Shown here: in pieces, positions 24,496 to 32,187 of the stretch
How the letters are laid out: each line of letters starts with the position of its first letter
Numbering within the stretch: position 1 is the first letter of the stretch
Virus record (IMG/VR): IMGVR_UViG_3300025276_004711
Location: 1-33,849 of that record
Length of the DNA: 33,849 bases
Source of the DNA: a virus
Strand: one strand, 5' to 3'
Notes under the pieces: generated by a model
Seen by the model: the letters and a program-made list of their open reading frames with translations, nothing else
Database searches by the model: none
What the model was told of the DNA's origin: nothing
Position numbers and translations under genes: made by a program

Positions 24496-24524
24496 AAACA
24501 CACCCCGCATGGCGAGGTGTGTTT
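24496..24524 (-). promoter_or_regulatory. Dyad at the start of the mor transcript
   Basis: AAACACACC (24496-24504) and GGTGTGTTT (24516-24524) are exactly inverted around an 11-base centre, which also contains CGC/GCG. It begins directly after the -10 hexamer of the promoter below, so it either folds in the mor 5-prime leader or serves as an operator. A terminator for the early transcript is possible, but no T run follows on the minus strand. Confidence 0.55.
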
Positions 24525-24559
24525 AGTATAAGGCACAGATGATCCCATGGTCATGGGAT
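24525..24559 (-). promoter_or_regulatory. mor promoter with operator-like dyad on the -35 element
   Basis: On the minus strand, TGACCA (24553-24548), a 17-base spacer and TATACT (24530-24525) form a plausible sigma-70 promoter. The 18-bp dyad ATCCCATG-ac-CATGGGAT (24542-24559) is centred on the -35 hexamer. This suggests regulation by a dimeric protein bound there. Confidence 0.6.
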
Positions 24560-24574
24560 TGGCTTATTCTGAGA

Positions 24575-25093
24575 TTAAGGCTTAGCGTAAAACTCACTAT
24601 AATAGCCAGCTAACTTTTCATAGCCTGCCTTGTCTGTCAATTTATCATTGAGCGGAACGCGGCCACCACGGGCGATGATTGCATCAGCCATACAGCGCCA
24701 ATGCCACTTCTTTAACGCCTCTAATACCATCACAGCCTGTGCTGACTTTAACCATTCAATGCGGTCAATGCCTTGGCCGTTACTGGTTTTGGTCATACGT
24801 TTAACGTAGGTATTTAACGCTACCTCGGTTTTACTGCGCACAAAGCCCTGGTCAAACATGGTGAGCCAGATGGCGCGGATCTTCGCCACCTCAGCCGCCC
24901 TAGCTTGGGGCTTGCTAGACTTGGGTTTAAAGCCACGGCGTTTCATCTCAGTCACTACCGCATTCAACTGGTTTTCACTCAGCCCCTTGGCACTGCGTTT
25001 ACCTGTTATCAGCTCCAATAGATTGCGGTACATATCATCATCCAAGTGCAGATCTCGTTTACCGATTTGGACTAGCTTGAGGGCGTTAGACAT
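24575..25093 (-). CDS. gemA: GemA protein (Mu gp16-like)
   Basis: 172 aa. GemA/DUF1018 family: IGKRDLHLDDDMYRNLLELITGKRSAKGLS at the N-terminus (quoted in part: IGKRDLHLDDDMYR), then LNAVVTEMKRRGFKP and IRAIWLTMFDQGFVRSKTE. In Mu, GemA changes expression of host genes including gyrase and is part of the early operon. Here it is the last early gene before the mor promoter, as in Mu. AAGGAG is six bases before the ATG. Confidence 0.92.
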   Translation of the reverse strand: MSNALKLVQIGKRDLHLDDDMYRNLLELITGKRSAKGLSENQLNAVVTEMKRRGFKPKSSKPQARAAEVAKIRAIWLTMFDQGFVRSKTEVALNTYVKRMTKTSNGQGIDRIEWLKSAQAVMVLEALKKWHWRCMADAIIARGGRVPLNDKLTDKAGYEKLAGYYSEFYAKP

Positions 25094-25103
25094 GGTTAAC
25101 TCC

Positions 25104-25448
25104 TTATCCCAGCAGCTTAGCTTCTTTGATCGCTTCTGTTCGACCTTGACGCCAATATCTTATCGCTATTCTTCTATGGTTTGATGGTATTTTTGCCATG
25201 ACATTTTTAACCATTTTAGTGGTCAGAGGATGAACAACCGATTCATATCCATCATTTAAATATTCATTAGACAAATATTTAACCCAACCTTTTAAGTTAC
25301 ATTTCGGGCAAGGAATGTCACCACCAATATCTAAATAAATACCCCCATCATCATTAGCGCCACCACTATCCATATCCCACAAGTAACCATTAATACAAAC
25401 AGAGTCTAAATAGAACGCGCCAAATTCACGCCCTTCATAATCACACAT
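25104..25448 (-). CDS. Hypothetical early protein with one Cys pair
   Basis: 114 aa. Near the middle is IPCPKCNLKGWVKYL, one Cys-x-x-Cys pair with a treble-clef look; the N-terminus is acidic and glycine-rich (DSGGANDDGGIYLDIGGD) and the C-terminus basic (HRRIAIRYWRQGRTE). A zinc-bound dimer is possible. I do not recognise it. AGGAG is six bases before the ATG, and it lies 10 bases before gemA. Confidence 0.7.
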   Translation of the reverse strand: MCDYEGREFGAFYLDSVCINGYLWDMDSGGANDDGGIYLDIGGDIPCPKCNLKGWVKYLSNEYLNDGYESVVHPLTTKMVKNVMAKIPSNHRRIAIRYWRQGRTEAIKEAKLLG

Positions 25449-25475
25449 ATTCTTCTCCTAAGCCGCGTTGCGGCT

Positions 25476-25703
25476 TTAATTTCGCTCTTGACGATGCTCG
25501 GCTTGGCATGCCTTACAGCGACACTGTAGACCGTCAGCCTCACGTGCAGATGGCGACCAAAATAAGGTATCTTGCGGCCAAAACTCTTGGCAGCGAGGGC
25601 ATAATTTCTGCAGGCCAAACTCGTTATCAATGATTGCCTTTCCCGTTGCCAAGCGGCGCTGGATTAACATTGGTTTCATTAATGGCGTGTATTCACCGAA
25701 CAT
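25476..25703 (-). CDS. Small zinc-finger-like early protein
   Basis: 75 aa. Two Cys clusters, LCPRCQEFWP and CRCKACQAEHR, probably bind one zinc ion; a short aromatic segment with FWSPSA lies between them. This spacing is typical of small phage Cys4 proteins that bind DNA or RNA polymerase. The function is unknown. It sits between two hypothetical early genes. Confidence 0.7.
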   Translation of the reverse strand: MFGEYTPLMKPMLIQRRLATGKAIIDNEFGLQKLCPRCQEFWPQDTLFWSPSAREADGLQCRCKACQAEHRQERN

Positions 25704-25754
25704 AATTACTTTCCCCTTGGCTGCTCATCAGTGCTCGGCTACCACGCCGAACAG

Positions 25755-25785
25755 ACAAGCAAGGTGCAAACTGCGCCTTGCTTGT
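25755..25785 (-). terminator. 10-bp hairpin after the 25795 gene
   Basis: ACAAGCAAGG (25755-25764) and CCTTGCTTGT (25776-25785) are exact inverses around 11 bases. No T run follows on the minus strand. It lies in the 91-base gap of the early operon, so it may lower downstream early expression or protect the upstream mRNA end. Confidence 0.5.
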
Positions 25786-25794
25786 TTCGCTTAA

Positions 25795-26289
25795 TCAACT
25801 CTGCTCTTGTTGGCTGAGAATGGCTGTGTTGGTAAGGCAATCCGCTTTAATCAATTCCAACCCGTCAAGCTTTTTAAATTGACGGCAAAGCACTGATGCT
25901 TTTGAAAAGTAGGGGGTTACAAATTCAAGTCGTCCATGCAAGTCTGGATACTCTTTTTTAGCATCACGTTTACCGTAAATTTTTATGATGTGTGAAATCA
26001 TCTTGGGCTTATATTTGGCCATAGATTTTGTCGCCCATACCTGCGCTAAAATGCTGGGGGCATCTTCAGGCAGGTTTTTAACTTGTCCAAACCACGCCCC
26101 TTTGATTAACCCATCAATGTAAACCGATAAGCAGGTAGTCGATTCATTTTTACGTTCACGCTGAATAGTTAATTCATAGCCTTTATAGCTAAAGGCGATG
26201 TTTACCCAACTACCCGACATTTCATTTTCAATCTGTTGCCACTGTTCTTTACTGATAGCATGTGCTTTCTTGGCTTGTGGTTTACTCAT
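25795..26289 (-). CDS. Hypothetical early protein
   Basis: 164 aa starting MSKPQAKKAHAISKEQWQQ. The central part (WVNIAFSYKGYELTIQRER, LSVYIDGLIKGAWF) is beta-rich; the end is mostly helical. No known family is recognised. ATG at 26289 has AAGGA eight bases upstream, better than the ATG six bases earlier, which has only two bases of spacing. It overlaps the upstream small gene by eight bases. Confidence 0.7.
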   Translation of the reverse strand: MSKPQAKKAHAISKEQWQQIENEMSGSWVNIAFSYKGYELTIQRERKNESTTCLSVYIDGLIKGAWFGQVKNLPEDAPSILAQVWATKSMAKYKPKMISHIIKIYGKRDAKKEYPDLHGRLEFVTPYFSKASVLCRQFKKLDGLELIKADCLTNTAILSQQEQS

Positions 26290-26461
26290 CGTCATCTTCC
26301 TTATCGTTTGATTCTTTCAATATGATCCGTTTCGATTTAGTCGCTTTACGGCTGCGCCAGTCACTACCAAATTCTTTAACGGCCCAGTCTTCGGCTTGTT
26401 CTTTATTAAGCCTGCCGTAAAACATAATGCTGTTAATGATGTCGTTATGTCGTTTGCCCAT
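26282..26461 (-). CDS. Small hypothetical early protein
   Basis: 59 aa starting MGKRHNDIINSIMFYGRLN and ending in an acidic tail (ESNDKEDDDE). A short helical N-terminal domain is followed by a basic stretch (RSRKATKSKR). It overlaps both neighbours, consistent with coupled translation. No family is recognised. The frame is open upstream to 26509, but only the ATG at 26461 fits the operon spacing. Confidence 0.6.
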   Translation of the reverse strand: MGKRHNDIINSIMFYGRLNKEQAEDWAVKEFGSDWRSRKATKSKRIILKESNDKEDDDE

Positions 26462-26678
26462 GTTCACCCGCCAAAGCTTCAAACTCTTCACGCACATTGG
26501 AACCTTCACGGCCCATTACAAAGTTAAGTGCGGCGATATAGCCATCCTCAAAAGTCGAATCTGGGAATGCCGTTCCTGTGCGTTCACTCTCGGCTACTGC
26601 TTCGGCCATTGCGATTTCACGCTCTAGTTCGCTCAGACTTAGGGCTGTGGTGAACAGTCTTTTTAGTTCATTAAACAT
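26445..26678 (-). CDS. Small hypothetical early protein
   Basis: 77 aa starting MFNELKRLFTTALSLSELE. It is helical and acidic, with ERTGTAFPDSTFEDGYIAAL. It has the look of small helical phage adaptor proteins, but I do not recognise it. AAGGA is nine bases before the ATG. It overlaps the previous gene's end by eight bases and the next gene's start by 17. Confidence 0.65.
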   Translation of the reverse strand: MFNELKRLFTTALSLSELEREIAMAEAVAESERTGTAFPDSTFEDGYIAALNFVMGREGSNVREEFEALAGEHGQTT

Positions 26679-26940
26679 CGGTTTCAATCCTTCGCGTTTT
26701 GTCATACACGGTGACAATGTTGTGGTTAGTGATAAGAAAGTAGGCACACTCGCATTCCAATATCCGTTTGGGTTGCCAGCCTGAACGCTTCCTTATCCGC
26801 CGCAGCTGTTGTTTAGTCGGCCGCTGAGCGGTGGCAATTGCCGCAACCATTTGCGGTAGGTTGCGGCCCGTTCTTTGTCGCCACCGTTGCACTGCATGAC
26901 GACTGACGTTCACTTCTCCATATCGGGTCAGTAGCAACAT
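26671..26940 (-). CDS. Small basic early protein, weakly like DUF4258/RelE-type folds
   Basis: 89 aa, very basic in the middle (KQQLRRIRKRSGWQPKR). SRHAVQRWRQRTGR followed by ECAYFLITNHNIVTVYDKTR resembles the pattern of small nuclease/toxin folds in which an HAxxR segment precedes a hydrophobic strand ending in VVTVY. This similarity is by eye only. There is no antitoxin-like partner clearly next to it. The start has no good ribosome site, so translation may depend on the upstream gene. Confidence 0.6.
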   Translation of the reverse strand: MLLLTRYGEVNVSRHAVQRWRQRTGRNLPQMVAAIATAQRPTKQQLRRIRKRSGWQPKRILECECAYFLITNHNIVTVYDKTRRIETDV

Positions 26941-26949
26941 GGCGCACGG

Positions 26950-27570
26950 CTACAGCTTGGCGATATCGAGCGCAATTTGCTTGAAGGTGCCATCGTCTTG
27001 GCGTTCATAAACGCGCAGGTAAGGCGTACTTCCCATGACTTGGATTGAGTCAGCTATGGCATCCATTGCCTCACGCCAATCTGCGTCATCTATGTTCAAT
27101 TGGCGCAGGCTCAGCACTTGGTTAATGTCGATACAACCCTGTTTATTCACCTTGAATGACAGCTCAACTAAGGCTTTGATATGGTCGTTTGAACCAACTG
27201 ACCAACGCTGAATGCATTCATCAATCTTGGCTTTGGCTGCTTGGATCCGTTCATCAAAAACACGGTGTTCGCCTATGCTGCGTTGCACCTTGTATTTACC
27301 GTCAAATGACACCAGCGAGACATTGCCCTTAGTACCGCCATACTTAACGCCAAACTCGCTGGCGCTGAGGTCGATAAAGTCGGCAACTTCTCGCATTGAA
27401 GTCGCTTTGTAGGTCGCCATGTGGCCTTGCATTTCTTTGGCAGCTATGACGATTTTTAGCACGACTTCATCACGCAATTTGTCGATGTCTTTCACTTGGC
27501 TTTCTGGTACCGCATGGCCGAGTGCATTTAAGCGGAAGCCCTGTGGGGCGGTTGAGTTAGTGGCGTTCAT
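26950..27570 (-). CDS. DUF3164 family early protein
   Basis: 206 aa. GFRLNALGHAVPESQVKDID at the N-terminus and FDGKYKVQRSIGEHRVFDER are typical of DUF3164, widely found in the early region of Mu-like phages. The function is not established. It overlaps the 27557 gene by 14 bases. Confidence 0.88.
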   Translation of the reverse strand: MNATNSTAPQGFRLNALGHAVPESQVKDIDKLRDEVVLKIVIAAKEMQGHMATYKATSMREVADFIDLSASEFGVKYGGTKGNVSLVSFDGKYKVQRSIGEHRVFDERIQAAKAKIDECIQRWSVGSNDHIKALVELSFKVNKQGCIDINQVLSLRQLNIDDADWREAMDAIADSIQVMGSTPYLRVYERQDDGTFKQIALDIAKL

Positions 27571-27760
27571 CTATTAGTTCCTTTTTATATTGTTCAACGT
27601 AGCTCGCTAAGGCACTCGCTACGGCTGCTGGTAGTTCATTCGATACGTGTTGTGCTATTTCATTAAGTCGGGCTGATTTACCATTAGTAACGCCACACTT
27701 AACTTCCATTTTTGGCCCACTTAATGTGGTCAGGGTGATAGTGATACATGCCTTTTTCAT
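27557..27760 (-). CDS. Small hypothetical early protein
   Basis: 67 aa starting MKKACITITLTTLSGPKMEV. A short beta-rich N-terminal part is followed by a helix (AAVASALASYVEQYKKEL). No family is recognised. The frame opens further upstream to 27790, but the ATG at 27760 is preceded by AAGGAACTGCT, a usable ribosome site, and clears the preceding gene's stop. Confidence 0.65.
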   Translation of the reverse strand: MKKACITITLTTLSGPKMEVKCGVTNGKSARLNEIAQHVSNELPAAVASALASYVEQYKKELIDERH

Positions 27761-27771
27761 AGCAGTTCCTT

Positions 27772-28092
27772 TTAAAAATTCTTCGGCCACACGCTGATTA
27801 ACTCAGGTGAATAAGGGTTTAGTGATTGGCAAATCTGCTGAGAGATATCCAGGCCATCATCTACCCAGCGCACTAGGCACCCGCTGTAACTGGCAACACA
27901 TATTTGATTAACTACTCCGTGCAGTACTTCGGTAATATGAGTCGCCTTTGAGCGCAGTTTGAACGGCGGTTTATCAATGTCGATAACAGGCGTTAAGTGC
28001 TGGTTATTAATGCTGATCACTGTGCAACCATGCAGCTTTAAACGACCAACAGCGGTGAGTGCTTGCGCTTGTTTTTCGAGTTGAGTTTTCAT
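27772..28092 (-). CDS. Hypothetical early protein
   Basis: 106 aa starting MKTQLEKQAQALTAVGRLKL. The central region (CTVISINNQHLTPVIDIDKP) and SGCLVRWVDDGLDISQQ suggest a small alpha/beta fold. No family is recognised. Its ATG overlaps the upstream gene's TGA (ATGA arrangement), showing coupled translation. Confidence 0.68.
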   Translation of the reverse strand: MKTQLEKQAQALTAVGRLKLHGCTVISINNQHLTPVIDIDKPPFKLRSKATHITEVLHGVVNQICVASYSGCLVRWVDDGLDISQQICQSLNPYSPELISVWPKNF

Positions 28093-28265
28093 CAGTCTTG
28101 CTCCATTTCAGCTTTAACAATCGGGGCGCATTTAGGGCAGTAATCACCATCTTCAAAATCAATTAACCAACCTGCTAAAGTCAGGTTGTGATAGTTATTT
28201 TCTGCGTCTTCTGCATATGAGCTATCTAAGTAAATCTCGTGATTACAGTCGTTGGCATCACACAT
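28092..28265 (-). CDS. Small Cys-pair protein, probable zinc binder
   Basis: 57 aa starting MCDANDCNHEIYLDSSY, with Cys2, Cys7 and a CPKC pair near the C-terminus (DYCPKCAPIVKAE). These four could hold one zinc ion. An ATG 21 bases upstream is in frame, but AAGGA six bases before this ATG makes it the better start, and the Cys site then sits at the very N-terminus, as is common in such proteins. It overlaps the next gene by one base. Confidence 0.65.
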   Translation of the reverse strand: MCDANDCNHEIYLDSSYAEDAENNYHNLTLAGWLIDFEDGDYCPKCAPIVKAEMEQD

Positions 28266-28287
28266 AACCTTTCCTTCGAAAGCCATG

Positions 28288-28503
28288 TCACACCGCCTTC
28301 ATTTCACGGTAGATCAGCCCTGGCGAAAGAATCACTTCGTCTTCGCGCATCTGGTCTAAGCAGAACCCGCCGCGGGTATTGGCAGCCACGCGATCAAACT
28401 CAAATTTTTCACCTTGGCGATTAGTGATAAAGCGGTCTGCTTCAACTGGCTTACCCTTGATGACTGCAAGCACTTTCTCTTCAATCTTGTTTACTGTTTC
28501 CAT
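28288..28503 (-). CDS. Small hypothetical early protein
   Basis: 71 aa starting METVNKIEEKVLAVIKGKP. It is a short acidic/basic mixed protein with RFITNRQGEKFEFDRVAANT and a final SPGLIYREMKAV. No family is recognised. AAGGA is eight bases before the ATG at 28503; a GTG codon directly before it is less likely the start. Confidence 0.65.
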   Translation of the reverse strand: METVNKIEEKVLAVIKGKPVEADRFITNRQGEKFEFDRVAANTRGGFCLDQMREDEVILSPGLIYREMKAV

Positions 28504-28505
28504 CA

Positions 28506-28937
28506 CTAAATTCCTTTAATTTCAAATTTGATATCAACCATCCACGAATGAAGTTTCACCTCAAATTCATTAACATTTTCCATCGACCAACCAACGTAAT
28601 AGCGCTTACCTTCTTTCCCTTGGTTTGGGTCATATACCTTTTCTAGATCATCAGATAAATCTAAAATTATGTGATGTAATCCGCCTTCTAGATTCAATGA
28701 AGGAACCGTTAATAAGTAAGCAAACCCATAATTCAATATGTGAGAAAACACATCTTTATTAACAACATGTCTAATACCTTGATGAGATAAAAACTCAGAT
28801 GGATTTGATTTAAGGCTCTTCCAATCATCGTGAAAATCACGAATTACATCGCTAACATCGACTCCTGTAATCATTGATAAACAGGCCGATGTACATGTAT
28901 CTAATGTCGGTTGTTGAACAAAACTAATTGAACCCAT
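28506..28937 (-). CDS. C39-like (papain-fold) protein of the early region
   Basis: 143 aa. The N-terminus, QQPTLDTCTSACLSMITGV, matches the C39-type pattern: Gln9 for the oxyanion hole and Cys15 as nucleophile, in the DxCxxACLAMI context. GGLHHIILDLSDDLEKVYDP gives a His88/His89 candidate and Asp103, completing a papain-fold triad. The protein has no signal peptide, so it acts inside the cell. Such domains usually cut double-glycine leaders or peptides; here a phage-host or defence-related target is possible, but unproven. It lies just after B at the start of the accessory early genes. AT-rich codon use differs from A and B, suggesting later gain. Confidence 0.7.
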   Translation of the reverse strand: MGSISFVQQPTLDTCTSACLSMITGVDVSDVIRDFHDDWKSLKSNPSEFLSHQGIRHVVNKDVFSHILNYGFAYLLTVPSLNLEGGLHHIILDLSDDLEKVYDPNQGKEGKRYYVGWSMENVNEFEVKLHSWMVDIKFEIKGI

Positions 28938-28945
28938 CACTCACC

Positions 28946-29890
28946 TCACTCGTTAGTTTCTAGTTCAGCAAATGCAGTGCGCAGCAATTGCTCAGTTATC
29001 AAAGCCCCTTTGGCAAACATGGCCGCAAGCTTTAAGGTTTTACTTAATAGACGCAGGCCACCTGGGCGTTCACTAATTTGGATCATCAAACTCATTTCAC
29101 TGCCACCGCCAATGTTCCATGCCTCGCTAATGGCACGAACATCAGCCACTTTGGTTTTATGGATGCCGCGCTTTTTGGCAATGCGCGAGAATAGGCGAGC
29201 AAAGTCTTCGTTACGGCGTCCACCGGTTAATTGGGTGTAAACCTTGTTGTTACCCACAAGTGCCATTCCTATGCCTGTTTCTTCTTGCAAAATGCGCAAC
29301 TCCTCCAGCGTTGGGTAATCAAGGTGATCGGCTTCATCAATAATCACTAAGCCTTCACTTCCCTTAAGGCGTTGACGAATAACCCGACTAAGCGGCCCCT
29401 TGCGGCGTGGCGCATCGTCCATGCCCAGTTCCATGGCTATCTCATATAAGCACTCAGTCAGGCTTGAACGGCTTGGACTAGCAGTGACTTTCCACACGTT
29501 GTTATTGGTGCGTTGGTATTCATCTAATGTTTTGGTTTTACCTACACCAGAGGCACCGTAAAGCACCACGATAGATTCGGTAATTTGCGCATAAGACAAG
29601 TCATCCATTATTTGTTTGGCGGTAACGGTCATCACAAAGCCAGGGTCAACACTGGGGTTGGCATCACGTTGTTCGCGCAGGCGCAGCCAGTTCTCTAACT
29701 TCTCAACAATTTTCACCGGATCAGCTTTATATAAACCGTTCAATACTTGGCTCAAGGTTGATGGTGATACGCTGATTTCTTTTGCAATCTGTGAAGAACT
29801 CACGCGCTTGGCATCTATCAAAGTACTTACTCGCATCAGTACATCTGTTGCTCTCATTTCTGCCTTCGGCAGGCTTAATATATTGGTCAT
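28946..29890 (-). CDS. B: Transposition target DNA activator gpB (AAA+ ATPase)
   Basis: 314 aa, the length of Mu B. The N-terminal domain (about 15-60) has a helix-turn-helix (SSQIAKEISVSPSTLSQVL) that binds DNA. The AAA+ part has Walker A GASGVGKT (112-119) and Walker B LVIIDEAD (181-188), then a sensor-like ALVGNNKVY. In Mu the protein forms ATP-dependent filaments on target DNA, attracts the A transpososome and gives target immunity. It is 24 bases downstream of A, as in Mu. Confidence 0.95.
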   Translation of the reverse strand: MTNILSLPKAEMRATDVLMRVSTLIDAKRVSSSQIAKEISVSPSTLSQVLNGLYKADPVKIVEKLENWLRLREQRDANPSVDPGFVMTVTAKQIMDDLSYAQITESIVVLYGASGVGKTKTLDEYQRTNNNVWKVTASPSRSSLTECLYEIAMELGMDDAPRRKGPLSRVIRQRLKGSEGLVIIDEADHLDYPTLEELRILQEETGIGMALVGNNKVYTQLTGGRRNEDFARLFSRIAKKRGIHKTKVADVRAISEAWNIGGGSEMSLMIQISERPGGLRLLSKTLKLAAMFAKGALITEQLLRTAFAELETNE

Positions 29891-29914
29891 TATCAGTCCT
29901 CTTTTAACTTGGGT

Positions 29915-31924
29915 TTAAAGTCGGTTTTTACTTTTCAGCTCACGCAGGTAGGCAACGCTTTCGCTAAAGTTAGCGGCGCACTCTGCTTGGTGATCAGTGT
30001 CTTGTTCGTGGTCGTAGGCAATGGCGGCAGCGGTGTTACCTATTGAGGTCGGGCGCATCATCATGACCACTTTAGTTTCAGGGATGATCTCTTCTTCAAC
30101 AGGGCGCATCATTGCGGCCAGTTCCATTTGGTCTATGCTGATCTTCGCTTCTGCTGCGATTTTTTCTGCTTTGGTAAACTGAGTGCGTTTACGTTTGGTT
30201 TCTCGTGCGGCCTGAGTGTCGCCATATCCTGATTTTTCAAGACATTCAGCACTGCAAATATGCACCCCGTTAAGGGCATAAATTTCTAACGAATCATGCA
30301 GCTTTAACGGGTCAAATCTGGCAACCAGTTTTTGGCCGACATAGTTCATCATCGTTTCATTGAAGTAACGATTCTTGCGACCTTTTAAACTTCCGCCAGC
30401 ATCGAGCACGATGGTGCCGTGCTTAGATACGCGTACCGCTTCGGCTTGCAACATCATCAGTTGCAATTGAGCTGTTGTAGCTTTACGTATTTCGGCGCTT
30501 TCATAGCTGGCATTAAATGCTTGGTCAAAGCTCATAAAACCTTTACAGATTTCTGTATTGCGGTTGGTTTTGGCGTTATACATCTCAACGCCTTTAGCAA
30601 TGGCGTTTAAAAAGTCTTCTGCTTCTATGGCTTTGCTGCCGTAGTTATCAGGCTTTGCCATAGGATTTGGACCTGTGTAGGCACCACGACATAACGGATG
30701 TTTGTCTATGTACTCTTCAAGACCACCTACACCAAAAGCCCTCTCTATCGGTTTAGCTTGGCCGTGGCCTTTACCAAGGATCACACTCGACCAATGCAGC
30801 TTGATACCCATCATCGGGATGATGCCTAATGGATCATCTTCTTTGACTTTAAAGCGGTAGCGGTTAGCGACACCTCCGGTCATCCATTTGTTGGCAGCGG
30901 CGCGGGTGTTATCTATGGTGATTTCTTTTGGCACGCCATATTTTTCGCACACGTCCATTAATGACAAGCGAATGCTGTCGGTGTTTTCGCTGATATCACA
31001 ACGCCAACCGATAATTTTGCGGCTATAGATATCTTGCCAAAACCATGTTTTTGGACGGAGGATTTCACCGTTAAACCACTTAACAAATACGTTGTGTTGA
31101 TAGCCGTCACCGTTGATCCATTCAAGTGCGTGCAAGCCTTCAACTGTGCGTTCTTGTGGCGGGTAAAGTTGGTGTAAGGCATGTTCACCTTCACGCAGTA
31201 GCACTAATTGCTGTGCAGGTATTTCATGTGCCATACGTCGTGCAAGGCTTTTTAAACTAGGAACAACCCAGTCTTTACCTTTGGCGTTATCCAGTAATCG
31301 CTCAAAACACACCGTCATTGCAGGTTGTTCTAGGCTGAGATAATCGGCCTTGAATGATTCCCACGCATCTGGCGTAACAAAGGCAAACTGGTTTTTCTTC
31401 TTAGCCTGGGAGGCTTCAAAGTGTTTAGGTAGTAATGCAGGTGCCCAATCGGCTTCATCAATCCCTTTGACCATAGCGCAATGACGGCGCAGCGTGCTAA
31501 GTGCAACGTCATATTCGTCACATACAGAGTCATAAGCATCCATCAATTTAATGCCATTACGCTTGAGAGCAAACACAGCCTGCACCGCACGCAAGGCTTG
31601 CTCCGCCTTGGCTTTAGCTTCGTTGTTGTTTTTACTCCAACGTGCCCAAAGTGCTTCACGGCAATAGGCATCTGATTGTGATTTTTTCTTTGGCAATTTA
31701 AGTAACTGATCGCCAACTTTGATTTGCCCTTTACGCTTGTATAAGGCTGTTTGGACAGATACTGGCAAGATGCTGATGTGATATTCAAAAGCCTTGGTGC
31801 CTTGACGTTTCCTTCTTTCCATGCAACTGGATGCAGCTAAGTTTTCAACTAACTTGCGAATACCTCGCTCTGTAGTTGGTAAACCACAAAGTCCAATAAG
31901 CTCGCTAACAACAAACCATTCCAT
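29915..31924 (-). CDS. A: DDE transposase gpA
   Basis: 669 aa (Mu A has 663). An N-terminal DNA-binding region of about 240 residues is followed by the RNase H-like catalytic core. The acidic triad is Asp273 (INGDGYQHN), Asp338 (TIDNTRAAA) and Glu394 (AKPIERAFG), close to Mu D269, D336 and E392. The C-terminal part (EIYALNGVHI, then a basic linker) would contact B and ClpX. It cuts both phage ends and joins them to target DNA. The frame is open 30 bases further upstream, but ATG 31924 has GGGGT six bases before it and lies just after the ner stop. Confidence 0.95.
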   Translation of the reverse strand: MEWFVVSELIGLCGLPTTERGIRKLVENLAASSCMERRKRQGTKAFEYHISILPVSVQTALYKRKGQIKVGDQLLKLPKKKSQSDAYCREALWARWSKNNNEAKAKAEQALRAVQAVFALKRNGIKLMDAYDSVCDEYDVALSTLRRHCAMVKGIDEADWAPALLPKHFEASQAKKKNQFAFVTPDAWESFKADYLSLEQPAMTVCFERLLDNAKGKDWVVPSLKSLARRMAHEIPAQQLVLLREGEHALHQLYPPQERTVEGLHALEWINGDGYQHNVFVKWFNGEILRPKTWFWQDIYSRKIIGWRCDISENTDSIRLSLMDVCEKYGVPKEITIDNTRAAANKWMTGGVANRYRFKVKEDDPLGIIPMMGIKLHWSSVILGKGHGQAKPIERAFGVGGLEEYIDKHPLCRGAYTGPNPMAKPDNYGSKAIEAEDFLNAIAKGVEMYNAKTNRNTEICKGFMSFDQAFNASYESAEIRKATTAQLQLMMLQAEAVRVSKHGTIVLDAGGSLKGRKNRYFNETMMNYVGQKLVARFDPLKLHDSLEIYALNGVHICSAECLEKSGYGDTQAARETKRKRTQFTKAEKIAAEAKISIDQMELAAMMRPVEEEIIPETKVVMMMRPTSIGNTAAAIAYDHEQDTDHQAECAANFSESVAYLRELKSKNRL

Positions 31925-31928
31925 ATGG

Positions 31929-32153
31929 TTACCCCGCTTTCGGTAATTCTGCATAGCGGCTTGGCCATACTTCAGCAGGAGTCAAACCAATGGCATTGGC
32001 TATAATTCTTTCCCCCTTCGGCCATGGTCTCTCTAGAGCATTTGCAAGAGTTGTAGAAGCAAGCCCGTTTTTACGGCTTAGCGCGCTCATGGAAAGCCCC
32101 TTCTTTTTTAATGCAGCAATAATATCTGCTCGATGTAAATCTGTGCGTTCCAT
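31929..32153 (-). CDS. ner: Ner-like DNA-binding regulator
   Basis: 74 aa, the Ner/Nlp family size. It starts MERTDLHRADIIAALKKKG; SMSALSRKNGLASTTLANAL is the helix-turn-helix, followed by the family's ERPWPKGERIIANAIGLTPAEVWPSRY ending (quoted: ERPWPKGERIIANAIG). It represses both the early and repressor promoters in Mu-like phages. Three in-frame ATGs are near; the last at 32153 has AGAGGA six bases upstream. Confidence 0.93.
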   Translation of the reverse strand: MERTDLHRADIIAALKKKGLSMSALSRKNGLASTTLANALERPWPKGERIIANAIGLTPAEVWPSRYAELPKAG

Positions 32154-32187
32154 TCCCATTCCTCTCATTTTCTGTAATGATTGGCAG

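Noticed and set aside
25406-25630. Minus-strand frame overlapping the small zinc-finger gene
   Set aside because: It overlaps a gene with two clear Cys clusters and a normal ribosome site.
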